From Chloroflexota bacterium (GTDB lineage: Bacteria > Chloroflexota > Anaerolineae > CG2-30-64-16): a stretch of 64,000 bases of DNA. The notes below the pieces were generated by a model. That model ran no database searches. It worked only from the letters and a program-made list of their open reading frames with translations, and was not told the DNA's origin. A program made the translations under genes and the position numbers. Within the stretch, counting starts at the first letter, position 1; each line of letters opens with the position of its first letter. The stretch is taken from contig JAPLHB010000054.1 in assembly GCA_026389845.1 (NCBI GenBank), positions 1 to 64,000 on the forward strand, written 5' to 3'. Of this stretch, positions 41,181 to 50,091 are shown one piece after another.

Positions 41181-43664
41181 TCAAGCCTCCGCCGTCGCTG
41201 GCGTCAGCGCGGCGTGCACCACGTCATCCACCCGCTCGGCAAAGACGAACTGCATCTTCGACCGCACCGCCTCGGGCACGTCCTCCAGGTCGAACTCGTT
41301 GCGCTTGGGCAGGATGACCGTACAGAGACCGTTGCGGCTGGCGGCCAGCACCTTCTCTTTGATGCCGCCCACGGGCAACACCTGGCCGCGCAGGGTGATC
41401 TCGCCGGTCATCGCCAGGTCCTTGCGCACGGGCCGGCCGGTCAGCAGGCTCATCAGCGCGGTCGCGATGGTCACGCCCGCACTGGGCCCGTCCTTCGGCG
41501 TCGCGCCCGCTGGGATGTGCAGGTGGATGTCGGATTTGCTGAAGAAATCTTCGTCCACGCCGTAGTCTTTGGCGCTGCTGCGCACCCAACTCAGCGCGGC
41601 CTGCGCCGATTCCTTCATCACGTCGCCCAACTGGCCCGTCAGCGTGAAGCCCTTGCTGCCGGGCATCCTCGTGGCCTCCAGGAAGAGGATGTCGCCGCCG
41701 GTGGGGGTCCACGCCAGGCCGGTCGCCACGCCGGCCCGCTCCACGCGCTCGGCGACTTCGGGCAGGAACTTGGGCCGGCCCAGGTAAGTGTTCAGGTCTT
41801 TGGCATCCACCAGCACGGGAGCGATAGGTTGTCCCGCTGTTTCGGGCAAAGCTTGCTCCGCTGTTTCGGGCATGGCGCCGCCGTTTACGGACAGCGCACT
41901 TCCCTGCTCGGCCACCTTCGTCGCCACCTTGCGGCACACCGCGCCGATCTCGCGCTCCAGGTTGCGCACGCCGGCTTCGCGGGTGTACTCGCGCACCAGC
42001 CGGCGCAGCGCGTCGTCGCTGAAGCCGAGCTCCTCGGCCCTCAAGCCGTTCTCCCGAATCTGCCGCGGCACCAGGTAGCCCACCGCGATCTTGACCTTCT
42101 CCTCTTCGGTGTACGAGCTAAGCTCGATCACCTCCATGCGGTCGAGGAGTGGCTGGGGGATCGGGTCGAGCCAGTTGGCCGTGGTGATGAAGAAGACCTG
42201 GCTGAGATCAAAGGGCACGTCCAGGTAGTGATCGCGGAACTCGGAGTTCTGCTCCGGGTCGAGCACCTCCAGCAGCGCGGATGACGGGTCGCCGCGGAAG
42301 TCGTGGCCCAGCTTGTCCACCTCATCCAGCATAAAGACCGGGTTGCGGCTCTCGGAGCGGCGGAGGCTTTGGATCACGCGTCCCGGCATCGAGCCGATGT
42401 ACGTCCGCCGGAAGCCGCGGATTTCCGCCTCGTCGCGGATGCCGCCCAACGCCAGCCGGACGAACTTGCGGCCCAACGCGCGGGCGACCGAGCGGCCGAG
42501 CGAGGTCTTGCCGGTGCCCGGCGGCCCCACGAAGCAGAGGATCACGCCCTCGCGATCGCGGCGGATTTGATCCTGCGGCGCCGGTTCAGGGCCGGCCCCT
42601 TCGACTTTGCGCTCCAGCCGCAGCTTGCGCACCGCCAGGAACTCCAGGATGCGATCCTTGATCTTCTCCAGGCCGTAGTGGTCTTCGTTGAGCACCTGCC
42701 GGGCATGGGCGATGTCCAGGTTGTCCGGGGTGGTCACGCTCCACGGCAGGCTGACCATCCAGTCCACGTAGGTTTTGATGACCGAATACTCGGCGGCCTG
42801 GGTGGGCATCTTACGCATCCGATCCAGCTCGCGGCGCGCCTCCTTTTCCGCCTCTTCGGGCATTCCGGCCGCAGTGATGCGTTTCTCGAACTCCTGGATC
42901 TCGGCCTCTTGCTCGTCGCTCTCGCCCAGCTCCTTCTGGATCGCCTTGAGCTGCTCGCGCAAGAAATACTCGCGCTGCATCTTGTTCATCTCGTCCTGGG
43001 CCTGCGTTTGGATCTTGCGGCCCAACTCCAAGACTTCCAGCTCCTTGGTGAGCAGCGCGTTCAGCTTGACCAGCTTCTCCTTGACGGGATTGATCTCCAG
43101 AATCTCCTGCGCCTGGGCCGGCTCGATGCGGATGCTGGCGGAGACCAGGTAGACCAACTGACGTGCGCTGGTCGCGTTGATCGCCGCGGTCTCCAACTCC
43201 TCAGGCATGTGTGGGACGAGCGCGACGAGCCGGCGGAAGAGTTCCAGGGTCGTGCGCATGAGCGCTTCCTGCTCCAGCGATTCCTCTTCGTCGTCGGGGA
43301 GCAGCTCGATCTCGGCGCGCAGGTAGGGGTCGTGTTGAAAGTAGCGCCGGATGCGGATGCGTTCGAGGCCCTGGACGATCAGCCTGATGGTTCCGTCGGG
43401 CGCTTTGAGCATCCGGTGCACCATCGCCGCGGTACCGATCTCGTAGATCTGGTCGGTGGAAGGTTCCTCGATATCGGCGTTGCGCGACGTCAGCAGACCG
43501 ATGATCCGCTGCGCGGGCAACTCGGTGAGCGCGTCGTCCACCAGCCGGATCGAGCGTTCCTGCCCGATGGTCAGGGGCAGCCACATCATCGGATAGACCA
43601 CCACCCCGCGCAGCGGCAGGATGGCAAGCTCGCCGGGGATGATCAGTTCTTGTTCGTCAGCCAT
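41181..43664 (-). CDS. lon: ATP-dependent protease Lon (LonA type)
   Basis: 827 residues, the normal length for LonA. The N-terminal substrate domain ([19 protein letters not shown]) is followed by a coiled coil, the AAA+ module with Walker [10 protein letters not shown] (Lys386), [22 protein letters not shown] and [10 protein letters not shown], and the protease domain with Ser728 in DGPSAG and the catalytic lysine Lys769 in [10 protein letters not shown]. Lon degrades misfolded and regulatory proteins in the cytoplasm. Near 41815-41900 a short tandem duplication (CCGCTGTTTCGGGCA twice) adds a Glu/Pro/Ala-rich insert before the protease domain. It lies 12 bases downstream of hsp20, so both are transcribed from the same promoter. 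Confidence 0.97.
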   Translation of the reverse strand: MADEQELIIPGELAILPLRGVVVYPMMWLPLTIGQERSIRLVDDALTELPAQRIIGLLTSRNADIEEPSTDQIYEIGTAAMVHRMLKAPDGTIRLIVQGLERIRIRRYFQHDPYLRAEIELLPDDEEESLEQEALMRTTLELFRRLVALVPHMPEELETAAINATSARQLVYLVSASIRIEPAQAQEILEINPVKEKLVKLNALLTKELEVLELGRKIQTQAQDEMNKMQREYFLREQLKAIQKELGESDEQEAEIQEFEKRITAAGMPEEAEKEARRELDRMRKMPTQAAEYSVIKTYVDWMVSLPWSVTTPDNLDIAHARQVLNEDHYGLEKIKDRILEFLAVRKLRLERKVEGAGPEPAPQDQIRRDREGVILCFVGPPGTGKTSLGRSVARALGRKFVRLALGGIRDEAEIRGFRRTYIGSMPGRVIQSLRRSESRNPVFMLDEVDKLGHDFRGDPSSALLEVLDPEQNSEFRDHYLDVPFDLSQVFFITTANWLDPIPQPLLDRMEVIELSSYTEEEKVKIAVGYLVPRQIRENGLRAEELGFSDDALRRLVREYTREAGVRNLEREIGAVCRKVATKVAEQGSALSVNGGAMPETAEQALPETAGQPIAPVLVDAKDLNTYLGRPKFLPEVAERVERAGVATGLAWTPTGGDILFLEATRMPGSKGFTLTGQLGDVMKESAQAALSWVRSSAKDYGVDEDFFSKSDIHLHIPAGATPKDGPSAGVTIATALMSLLTGRPVRKDLAMTGEITLRGQVLPVGGIKEKVLAASRNGLCTVILPKRNEFDLEDVPEAVRSKMQFVFAERVDDVVHAALTPATAEA

Positions 43665-43676
43665 TGATTCACATCC

Positions 43677-44084
43677 TTACGATTCGGTATCCATTGTTCC
43701 CTTACGAGGGTCCTCCGTCACGCGGACGGGCACCCGGCGCGCCTGGGCCTTGCGCAGCAGAACGCGCAAGAAGCCGTTTTCGTAAGAAGCCACCTGCCCG
43801 GACAGGTCGAGCGCCCACGGCAGGAGCACCTGCGTGCGGAACTTGCCGTAGCGGATCTCCATCTGCTGATAGGTCAGCTTCTCCGCCGGGTCACGTCGCT
43901 CGCCGCTGATGACGAGCTGCCGGCCGACCAACATCACTTCGTAATCGCCTTCGGCCAGCCCCGCGATCTCGACCATGACCACGGCATTGTCGTCGGTTTC
44001 GTACACGTCAGTCGGTGGGCACCAGGCCGTCTCGCTGGACAAACCCCAGCGCATGTTGGAAACAGAATCTCGGTTCACAGGCAT
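43677..44084 (-). CDS. Small heat-shock protein, Hsp20/alpha-crystallin family
   Basis: 135 residues from ATG 44084; the ribosome site GGAGG lies one base from that ATG but seven bases from GTG 44078, so the GTG is the more likely start. The alpha-crystallin domain is clear: PPTDVYETDDNAVVMVEIAGL, VISGERR, YGKFRTQVLLPWALD and the ending YENGFLRVLLRKA. Such proteins hold unfolding proteins for refolding. Co-transcription with lon pairs holding with degradation. No CIRCE or HAIR element was found upstream. Confidence 0.92.
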   Translation of the reverse strand: MPVNRDSVSNMRWGLSSETAWCPPTDVYETDDNAVVMVEIAGLAEGDYEVMLVGRQLVISGERRDPAEKLTYQQMEIRYGKFRTQVLLPWALDLSGQVASYENGFLRVLLRKAQARRVPVRVTEDPRKGTMDTES

Positions 44085-44123
44085 TCCTCCAGCAGTTACA
44101 AGAAGGGCGCACTTACCGCGTCT

Positions 44124-44152
44124 ATTCTAGCACACATTGAAAGCCGCCCCAA
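44124..44152 (-). promoter_or_regulatory. Promoter of the hsp20-lon operon
   Basis: On the minus strand TTGGGG (44152-44147), 17 bases, TAGAAT (44129-44124). A weak -35 with a good -10 and correct spacing; leader about 35 bases. Confidence 0.5.
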
Positions 44153-44221
44153 CTCTACCGGAACCGTGTTAGAGGTGCGTTTCCGTTTCGTTAGCGTTGT
44201 GTTAGGAAGCGTCGGACGCCT

Positions 44222-44250
44222 TTGCGCGTTCAACCGCCGGCATGTATAAT
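44222..44250 (+). promoter_or_regulatory. Promoter of the cyclodeaminase gene, apparently giving a leaderless message
   Basis: TTGCGC (44222-44227), 17 bases, TATAAT (44245-44250). The next ATG, at 44257, is exactly where transcription should begin, six bases after the -10. Confidence 0.7.
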
Positions 44251-44256
44251 CGCCCC

Positions 44257-44904
44257 ATGACCGACTATGCAAGCTCACCTCGATGGGGCGCCCACCCCGT
44301 GGATGACTTCCTGGCCGCGGTGGCGGCCGATAGCCCGGCGCCGGGCGGCGGTTCAGCGGCCGCGCTGGCCGGTGCGCTCGGCGGCGCGCTGATCGCGATG
44401 GTCGCGCGTTTGACATTGGGTCGCGAACTGTACGTCGCCTATGACGCGGAGATGCGTGCGGCGCTGCCCCAGGCCGAGGCGCTCCGCCAAACCCTCACCA
44501 GCCTGATGGACGCCGACACGGCCGCGTACAGCGGGGTTACGGCGGCCTACAAGCTGCCCAGGGAGACTGACGCACAGCGGGTCGAGCGCACGGCCGCGAT
44601 TCAGGCCGCGCTGCGCATCGCCACCGACGTGCCGCTGGCGGTGGCCGCGGCCTGCGTGGACGTGCTGAAGCTGGCCGTTCAGATGGCGGCGCACGGCAAC
44701 CGCAACGCGGTCAGCGACGCCGCGGTCGCGGCGCTGATGGCTCACGCCGGCCTCCAGGCCGCGGCCCGCAACGTGCGCAGCAACGTGGGCAGCCTCCGTG
44801 ACGAGAGTTTCGTCGTGGAAGCCGGCCAGCGCGCCGTCGCTCTGCTGGCCGCGGGCGAGCAGGTTCTCGCCGCCGCCCTTCGCGCCGCCGATGCCGGAGC
44901 CTAA
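44257..44904 (+). CDS. Cyclodeaminase/cyclohydrolase family protein (FTCD C-domain-like)
   Basis: 215 residues from ATG 44257; the earlier ATG at 44242 lies inside the promoter. The protein shows the family start DDFLAAVAADSPAPGGGSAAALAGALGGAL and helices with TDVPLAVAAACVDVL and DAAVAALMAHAGLQAA. Relatives close or deaminate formimino-tetrahydrofolate or act as methenyl-tetrahydrofolate cyclohydrolases, feeding one-carbon metabolism, which fits the GlyA-GcvT fusion 7 kb away. No ribosome site is present, in line with leaderless translation. Confidence 0.85.
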   Translation: MTDYASSPRWGAHPVDDFLAAVAADSPAPGGGSAAALAGALGGALIAMVARLTLGRELYVAYDAEMRAALPQAEALRQTLTSLMDADTAAYSGVTAAYKLPRETDAQRVERTAAIQAALRIATDVPLAVAAACVDVLKLAVQMAAHGNRNAVSDAAVAALMAHAGLQAAARNVRSNVGSLRDESFVVEAGQRAVALLAAGEQVLAAALRAADAGA

Positions 44905-44908
44905 CCGC

Positions 44909-47215
44909 ATGTCCGTGCCCGCTGCTCCGAACGTTCGCGCCGTCATTGCGAGGGGCCGCAGCCCCGAAGCAATCCCTTCCGCGCTGGCGCTTGGCGGCTA
45001 CCTGTTTCTCACCCTGGCGTTGACCTATCCGCTCGTCCGCGAGTTCACGGCCGCCATCCCCGGCGACAGCTTCGACGGCTGGCAGAACTTCTGGAATCTC
45101 TGGTGGATGCGCACCGCCCTGCTGGAGCAGCACGCCAGCCCATATTTCACCCACCTGCTCTACGCGCCCACCGGCGTCGGTCTGCTCTTCCACACGCTGA
45201 ACCCGTTCAATGGGCTGCTCACCCTGCCGGTGCAGATCGCCGGGGGGCTGTTTCCAGCCTACAACGCTGCCATCCTCTTCAGCTTCGCCCTCGGTGGGTT
45301 TGGCGCCTACCTGTTGGCGCGCTACGTTCTGGGGTCAGGCAGCAGCCGCCTTGCCGCGTTCGTGGCCGGGGTCATCTTTACCTTCTCCCCGTTTCACGTC
45401 GCCCACCTCCTCGGCCACATGCAGGTCATCAGTCTGGAGTGGATACCGTTTTTTGCGCTCTATCTGCTGCGCGCGGTGGATGGGGCGCAAAACGCAAATC
45501 GCAAATCGCAAATCGCAAAACGCAAATCGCAAATCGCAAGGCGAAAATCTGCAATCTGCAATCTGCAATCTGCAATCTGCAATCTCAAAGACGTTTTTCT
45601 CGCCGCGTTTTTTCTCGCCCTGGTCGCGCTGTGCGATTGGTACTACGTGCTCTACTGCCTCATCTTCTCCGCGGTCGTGTTGATTTGGGCCATTTGGCGA
45701 GGCTGGGCCGAAACGTTCCGCTGGCCGCGGTCATCCACTTATCCGTTTTCATCCGCTGCCGCCCCCGCGCCCCTGCCCTCCCGCCCCTTTGCTCCCTTGC
45801 CGCGGCTTCTGGCCGCCGTCGCCGCGGTCTGGCTCCTCTGGGCCATCGCGTTCAGCCCGCTGCTCGCGCCGATGGTGCGCGAGGCGCGGCAGTCGCGCTT
45901 CATGGTTCCTGATCCGGCGCAAAGCCGCACCCTCTCGGCCGACCTGCTGGCATTCGTCACGCCGCAGGAGTTTCATCCGTTGTGGGGCAAATGGGCGCAG
46001 GAACGAGCGAAGGTATTTGCCGCGACGGTTTCCGAGCATTCGGTCTTCATAGGCTACACCGTACTGGCGCTGGCCGTCCTGGGCGCCTGGGCAAGCAGTC
46101 GGCGGGTTGGTAAGCAATCTGCAATCCGCAATCTGCGATCTGCAATTCGCGGTCCCTGGCTCATCGTGCTGCTGGTCTTCATCGTGTTGGCCCTCGGCCC
46201 TGTGCTCCACATTGCCGGCCGCGCCGATCTGCTGCCCGGCGGCGGCGAGATCGGCTTGCCCTACGGTTGGCTGGTGCGCATCGTGCCATTCATGGACATC
46301 ACTCGTTCGGTCAGCCGGTTCGACGTGATGGTGATGCTGGTCATGGCGGTGTTGGCTGGCCGTGGGGTAGAATGGCTTATGCGTCCGTCCGACCTCTCCC
46401 CCTCCCCCTTCCCTGCGAGGGAAGGGGGGTGGGGGGTTAGGTCGCGGCGATGGCTCGCCGTGGCCGCGCTGGCCCTGATCTTGTTTGAGTTCCTGCCCGC
46501 GCCCTACCCGATGAGCGCGGCCGACACGCCGGCGTGGTATCGCACGCTGGCGGCCGATCCTCGGCCGGGCGCGGTGCTGAATCTGCCGATGAACTGGGAT
46601 CGCCCCGGCTACCTGCTCTATCAGACGGAGCACGGCAAGCCGCTCACGGTCGCCTACATCAGCCGCGACGATCCACGCACGCTGACCGACCGCGCGCCGG
46701 TGCTCCAGCATTTCCGCCACCTGGGGCCGGACGTGATCGCATTCGACCTGGCGCGGCAGGGCCGACAGGTGTTGGCCGATCTGGGCGTGCGCTGGGTGGT
46801 GCTGGATCGCTACAAGATGCCCGGCGGACGCGAGCGCGCGTACACCGAGGCCGCGGCAAGGGAGATCTTCGGCGATCAGCCAGTCGTCTACGCGGATGAG
46901 CGGATCACGGTCTACGAAGTGACGCCGCCGGCCACGGCCGCGCCCTACCTGGTGTTGGGCGTGGGCTGGGAGGCGTTCGATAAGACCACCCGCGCCTTCA
47001 CCGGCAACGCGCCGATCATCGTTCGGTCGCCGGATGCGAGGACAGCCACCCTGCGCGTGACCTTAGCGCCAGATAGCGCGGCGCTCGACCTGCCGGGCGA
47101 AGGCGGCATCTATCGAATCACCCTGACGTTGCAGCCTGGTGAGAACGAAGTCACCTTGCGCGCCCGCGCTGAAGGCGGACGCGTGATCGTCACCGAGCTG
47201 GCATTGGAGCCATGA
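44909..47215 (+). CDS. Large multi-pass membrane protein, GT-C glycosyltransferase-like, carrying three in-frame repeats
   Basis: 768 residues from ATG 44909 (GGAG nine bases upstream), four bases after the cyclodeaminase stop. About ten to twelve membrane segments and an extracytoplasmic loop with DSFDGWQNFWNLWWM after the first segment, resembling GT-C type lipid-linked sugar transferases, followed by a C-terminal soluble domain. Three repeats are read in frame: CGCAAAT/CTGCAAT heptads at 45486-45586 (NRKSQIAKRKSQIARRKSAI), a shorter set at 46108-46150, and a CCCTCCCCCTTCCCTGCGAGGG palindrome at 46395-46442. All lie in loops between predicted helices. The N-terminal 20 codons also contain a GCGAGGGGCCGCAGCCCCGAAGC palindrome. 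The catalytic role is not proven. Confidence 0.65.
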   Translation: MSVPAAPNVRAVIARGRSPEAIPSALALGGYLFLTLALTYPLVREFTAAIPGDSFDGWQNFWNLWWMRTALLEQHASPYFTHLLYAPTGVGLLFHTLNPFNGLLTLPVQIAGGLFPAYNAAILFSFALGGFGAYLLARYVLGSGSSRLAAFVAGVIFTFSPFHVAHLLGHMQVISLEWIPFFALYLLRAVDGAQNANRKSQIAKRKSQIARRKSAICNLQSAICNLKDVFLAAFFLALVALCDWYYVLYCLIFSAVVLIWAIWRGWAETFRWPRSSTYPFSSAAAPAPLPSRPFAPLPRLLAAVAAVWLLWAIAFSPLLAPMVREARQSRFMVPDPAQSRTLSADLLAFVTPQEFHPLWGKWAQERAKVFAATVSEHSVFIGYTVLALAVLGAWASSRRVGKQSAIRNLRSAIRGPWLIVLLVFIVLALGPVLHIAGRADLLPGGGEIGLPYGWLVRIVPFMDITRSVSRFDVMVMLVMAVLAGRGVEWLMRPSDLSPSPFPAREGGWGVRSRRWLAVAALALILFEFLPAPYPMSAADTPAWYRTLAADPRPGAVLNLPMNWDRPGYLLYQTEHGKPLTVAYISRDDPRTLTDRAPVLQHFRHLGPDVIAFDLARQGRQVLADLGVRWVVLDRYKMPGGRERAYTEAAAREIFGDQPVVYADERITVYEVTPPATAAPYLVLGVGWEAFDKTTRAFTGNAPIIVRSPDARTATLRVTLAPDSAALDLPGEGGIYRITLTLQPGENEVTLRARAEGGRVIVTELALEP
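45486..45586. repeat. Two adjacent period-7 tandem repeats inside a coding region
   Basis: About seven CGCAAAT-type units, then five CTGCAAT-type units. Read in frame, they give a Lys/Arg/Ser/Gln-rich loop of about 34 residues. Small sets with the same units occur at 46108-46150 and 59293-59317. Confidence 0.85.
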
Positions 47216-47218
47216 CAT

Positions 47219-47314
47219 CAGCGTGCTGCGTGGTACGTGTTGCGTCTTCCGTGAGAGGACGCGCGCCATACGCCACGGAATACGGACAACGCACCCGCAC
47301 CACGCACTACGTCA
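47219..47314. repeat. Period-7 tandem repeat with inverted arms (CGTGxTG / CACGxAC units)
   Basis: The left arm GCGTGCTGCGTGGTACGTG and right arm CACCCGCACCACGCACTACG are degenerate complements. It fills the gap between the membrane protein and lat genes. Confidence 0.75.
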
Positions 47315-47338
47315 TACTGAGCCAAAGGAGTCTCGTCT

Positions 47339-48685
47339 ATGTCAAACAGCGTCGTTGTTTCCCCTCGCGAAGTCCATCGCACCATCGGCAAGTACATGCT
47401 GGCCGACGGCGAGCACCTGGTCATTGACCTGCAAGGGTCACACGGCCCCTACCTGCGCGACGCCGCGACCGGCCGGGAGTATCTCGATTTCTACGCCTAT
47501 TTCGCCAGCCAACCGGTCAGCCACAACCACCCCAAGCTGCGCGCCCCGGAGTTCATGCAGCGTATCTGCGAGGTGGCGCTCTACAACCCGGCCAACTCGG
47601 ACGTCTACACCACCTACCTGGCCGAGTTCGTGGCGACCTTTGCCCGCGTCGCCAAACCGGCCGACATGCCCTACCTGTTCTTCGTGGCCGGCGGCGCGCT
47701 GGCCGTGGAGAACGCCCTGAAAACCGCCTTCGACTGGAAGGTGCGCAAGAATCTGGCCGCAGGCAAGGGCGAAAAGGGTACACAGATCATCCATTTTCGC
47801 GAAGCGTTTCACGGCCGCAGCGGCTACACCCTCTCGCTCACCAACACGGCCGACCCGCGCAAGCACGCGTATTTCCCGAAGTTCAAGTGGCCGCGTGTCG
47901 TCAACCCCAAGCTGCGCTTCCCCGTCACCGGGCAGGTGCTCCAGGAGACGCTCGCGGTCGAAGCCCAGGCGATCGCCCAGATCAAGCAGGCGCTCGTCAA
48001 AAACCCCAACGACATCGCGGCCCTCATCATCGAGCCGATTCAGGGTGAGGGCGGCGACAACCACTTCCGGCCGGAGTTTTTTGCCCAGTTGCGCCAGTTG
48101 GCCGACGAAAACGACTTCCTGTTCATCGTGGACGAAGTGCAGACCGGCATGGGCGCGACGGGGACGATGTGGGCCATCGAGCAAATGGGCGTCAAGCCGG
48201 ACATCATCGCGTTCGGGAAGAAGGCGCAGGTGTGCGGCATCATCGCGGGGCCGCGCGTTGATGAAGTGCCCGACAACGTCTTCCACGTCTCCAGTCGGAT
48301 CAATTCGACGTGGGGCGGCAACCTGGTGGACATGGTGCGTTGCCAACGCTACCTGGAGATCATGGAGGAAGACCGACTGGTGGAGAGCGCGGGCGTCATC
48401 GGCCAGGCGCTGCTCGACGGGTTGAACCAATTGGCTGCCGACTCGGATCTGATGAGCAACGTGCGCGGCCGGGGGATGATGCTCGCCTTCGACCTGCCCG
48501 ACGGCCGGGGCAGGGACATCTTCCGGGGTTTGCTGCTGGAGAACGGGCTGGTGGCCCTCAAGTGCGGGGAACGCTCGATTCGCTTCCGGCCGATGCTCGA
48601 CCTCAGCCCTGCGGACATGGAGACCGCGCTGGCGATCGTGGCCGATTCGCTATACGACGCGCGGAAGGATGGGGCGCAGTTGTAG
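47339..48685 (+). CDS. lat: L-lysine 6-transaminase (lysine epsilon-aminotransferase)
   Basis: 448 residues; ATG 47339 with AAAGGAG upstream. A class III PLP aminotransferase with the Lat-specific sequence: PVSHNHPKL, FVAGGALAVENALKTAFDWK, FHGRSGYTLSLTNT, EPIQGEGGDNHFRPEFF, DEVQTGMG and the PLP lysine in AFGKKAQVCG (Lys294/295), then SSRINSTWGGNLVDMVR. It moves the epsilon-amino group of lysine to 2-oxoglutarate, giving 2-aminoadipate semialdehyde (piperideine-6-carboxylate). Lat starts lysine degradation, or beta-lactam precursor synthesis in actinomycetes. No aminoadipate semialdehyde dehydrogenase lies alongside. Confidence 0.93.
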   Translation: MSNSVVVSPREVHRTIGKYMLADGEHLVIDLQGSHGPYLRDAATGREYLDFYAYFASQPVSHNHPKLRAPEFMQRICEVALYNPANSDVYTTYLAEFVATFARVAKPADMPYLFFVAGGALAVENALKTAFDWKVRKNLAAGKGEKGTQIIHFREAFHGRSGYTLSLTNTADPRKHAYFPKFKWPRVVNPKLRFPVTGQVLQETLAVEAQAIAQIKQALVKNPNDIAALIIEPIQGEGGDNHFRPEFFAQLRQLADENDFLFIVDEVQTGMGATGTMWAIEQMGVKPDIIAFGKKAQVCGIIAGPRVDEVPDNVFHVSSRINSTWGGNLVDMVRCQRYLEIMEEDRLVESAGVIGQALLDGLNQLAADSDLMSNVRGRGMMLAFDLPDGRGRDIFRGLLLENGLVALKCGERSIRFRPMLDLSPADMETALAIVADSLYDARKDGAQL

Positions 48686-48768
48686 CGTGGTGCGTGGAGC
48701 GTGGTGCGTAGATCGAACTCACACGCAACACGCAACACGCAACACGCAACACGCAATACGCAACACGT
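48683..48768. repeat. Period-7 tandem repeat with inverted arms (GCGTGGT / AACACGC units)
   Basis: The lat stop is followed at once by GCGTGGTGCGTGGAGCGTGG units, then six AACACGC units, between lat and the convergent MBL gene. It may act as a bidirectional hairpin. Confidence 0.85.
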
Positions 48769-49607
48769 CACCGCCTCGCCCTCATCTCCGTCCGGTACGC
48801 GTCGTAGAGCGTCAACAAGTTCGCCTGATGAAGCTTTTGGACCAGGCCTCCCAAGGGGATGCGCGAGAGGCCACAATCCTCGATGGTAATACCCAGGATG
48901 CCGGTGCGCGGGACGCCGCGGGCGATGTGCTCGCGCACCTGGCGATCCAGGTTTTTCAGATATTGGATATTGTGGTCCAGGGTTTCTTCGATCTCGCCCC
49001 GTAATAAGACCTCACCATGACCCTGAACGAGATTTTCCAGGCCTTTCTGCCTGATTGCCAGGAGCGACTGGATCATATCGTCCAGGTCGCCGCCGACGAC
49101 GTAAGGCACGGGCATCACCGTGTCGCTGGCGACCATCAGCCGGTCCTCGACGGCGTGCACGGTGATCACGTCGCGGCTGTGGCCGGGCGAGTAGTCCAAC
49201 TCGATGGTCTTGCCGCCCACCCGCAGGGTCATCTTTTCGTTGAACAGCAGCTCCGGGTAGCGGATGCGAACCTCAGCCAGTTGCGGGGTCTGCCGTTTCG
49301 CCTCGGCCAAGGCCGCCTCGGCGTGCTTCTCCATCAACCGCCGGCACAGATAGTGCGCCACCACCTCAGCTTCGGGAAAGAGATATGTGCCGTAGATATG
49401 ATCGGCGTGTGAGTGGGTGTTGACGACGTACAACACCTTCGACCGGCGCTGCGCGATGAAATCGCGCACCTGCCGCGTTTCCTGGGGGAACGGCAAGGTA
49501 TCCACCAGGATCGCGCCCTCGTCGGTGAAGATCACCGTCGCCGTGACCTCGGCGTACAGCCCACTGGTAAAGACGTAGACCCCGTCGGAAATGCGATCGC
49601 GTTTCAA
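48768..49607 (-). CDS. Metallo-beta-lactamase-fold hydrolase
   Basis: 279 residues. The metal-binding motif THSHADH gives His65, His67, Asp69 and His70, with later ligands in SPGHSRD and VASDTVMP and a final VQGHGEV. The length and the LFPEAEVVAHYLCRRLMEKH stretch fit the SoxH/CphA-like hydrolase group with a helical C-terminal tail of about 70 residues. It probably cleaves an ester, thioester or lactam bond, using one or two zinc ions; substrate unknown. AAGGTTT precedes the ATG at 49607. Confidence 0.85.
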   Translation of the reverse strand: MKRDRISDGVYVFTSGLYAEVTATVIFTDEGAILVDTLPFPQETRQVRDFIAQRRSKVLYVVNTHSHADHIYGTYLFPEAEVVAHYLCRRLMEKHAEAALAEAKRQTPQLAEVRIRYPELLFNEKMTLRVGGKTIELDYSPGHSRDVITVHAVEDRLMVASDTVMPVPYVVGGDLDDMIQSLLAIRQKGLENLVQGHGEVLLRGEIEETLDHNIQYLKNLDRQVREHIARGVPRTGILGITIEDCGLSRIPLGGLVQKLHQANLLTLYDAYRTEMRARR

Positions 49608-49631
49608 AGAAAACCTTCTCCCTAGAAGTGA

Positions 49632-49732
49632 GACGTGCTGCGTGCTGCGTGCTGCGTTCTGCGTGCTGCGTGCTGCGTGCTACGTGTTACGTGTTACGTG
49701 TTACGTGTTACGTGCTACGTGCTACGTGTTCG
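49632..49732. repeat. Period-7 tandem repeat (GTGCTGC and GTGTTAC units)
   Basis: About fourteen units in one orientation, grading from GTGCTGC to GTGTTAC. It is the longest uninterrupted array of this kind in the window and lies just upstream of the MBL gene. Confidence 0.9.
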
Positions 49733-49842
49733 GAACCTGTCTGACGCCGGCCCGTCCGGGTTAGAGCACGTGCAAAGGATAGCACATCCGCATGGGGAAT
49801 GTCAAGGGAATTTCGGCATTTTGCACCGCTTTAATGCACAAA

Positions 49843-49869
49843 GGCCACCGGTTCGATAAACCGGTGGCC
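49843..49869 (-). terminator. Strong hairpin downstream of the 6S-like RNA
   Basis: An 11-bp perfect stem (GGCCACCGGTT with a five-base loop) followed on the minus strand by only three T residues. Probably ends or protects the RNA. Confidence 0.55.
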
Positions 49870-49879
49870 CGTTATTTGC

Positions 49880-50088
49880 CGAGTGCCCCGCCGTGTCGTG
49901 TGCTCACGGGTTTTGAACCTGCTTGCGCAGGTGGGAACGTTGCCGGTAAGTTCTGCTTTGCCAATACCGCGACTGTGTTCAGCAGTCATGGCGGCTATTG
50001 CATCGCTCGCTGGGATGTCCAGTCCCCGATATGTATCTGTTGGCTCAAAACGTTGTGGAACATCACGTGCACCGCAGGGTACTACACC
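49880..50088 (-). ncRNA. ssrS: Structured RNA, probably 6S RNA
   Basis: Read on the minus strand, the transcript forms one long hairpin. A closing stem pairs CCCUGCGGUG (50079-50070) with CACGGCGGGG (49895-49886), extended by CGUG/CACG. Next, CGUUUUGAGCC pairs with GGUUCAAAACC. Near the tip CAAUAGCCGC pairs with GCGGUAUUG and GACUG with CAGUC, leaving large internal bubbles. This single-rod layout with a central open region is that of 6S RNA, which binds RNA polymerase holoenzyme in stationary phase. A strong promoter precedes it, no protein frame fits, and it lies just behind aspS. The structured RNA is well supported; the 6S identity rests on shape and length (about 200 nt). Confidence 0.6.
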
Positions 50089-50091
50089 GCT

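Noticed and set aside
42303..43667. A 454-codon plus-strand frame opposite lon
   Set aside because: A shadow of lon with no start signal or motif.
44085..44256. CIRCE/HrcA operator upstream of hsp20-lon
   Set aside because: No TTAGCACTC inverted repeat is present, nor a close variant.
49632..49732. CRISPR array
   Set aside because: The repeat unit is only seven bases and the copies are contiguous, with no spacers. The same holds for all other arrays in the window, and no cas gene is present.
49890..49935. tRNA gene near GGTTTTGAACCTGC
   Set aside because: It lacks an acceptor stem, anticodon arm and proper T-loop; the segment pairs instead within the 6S-like structure.
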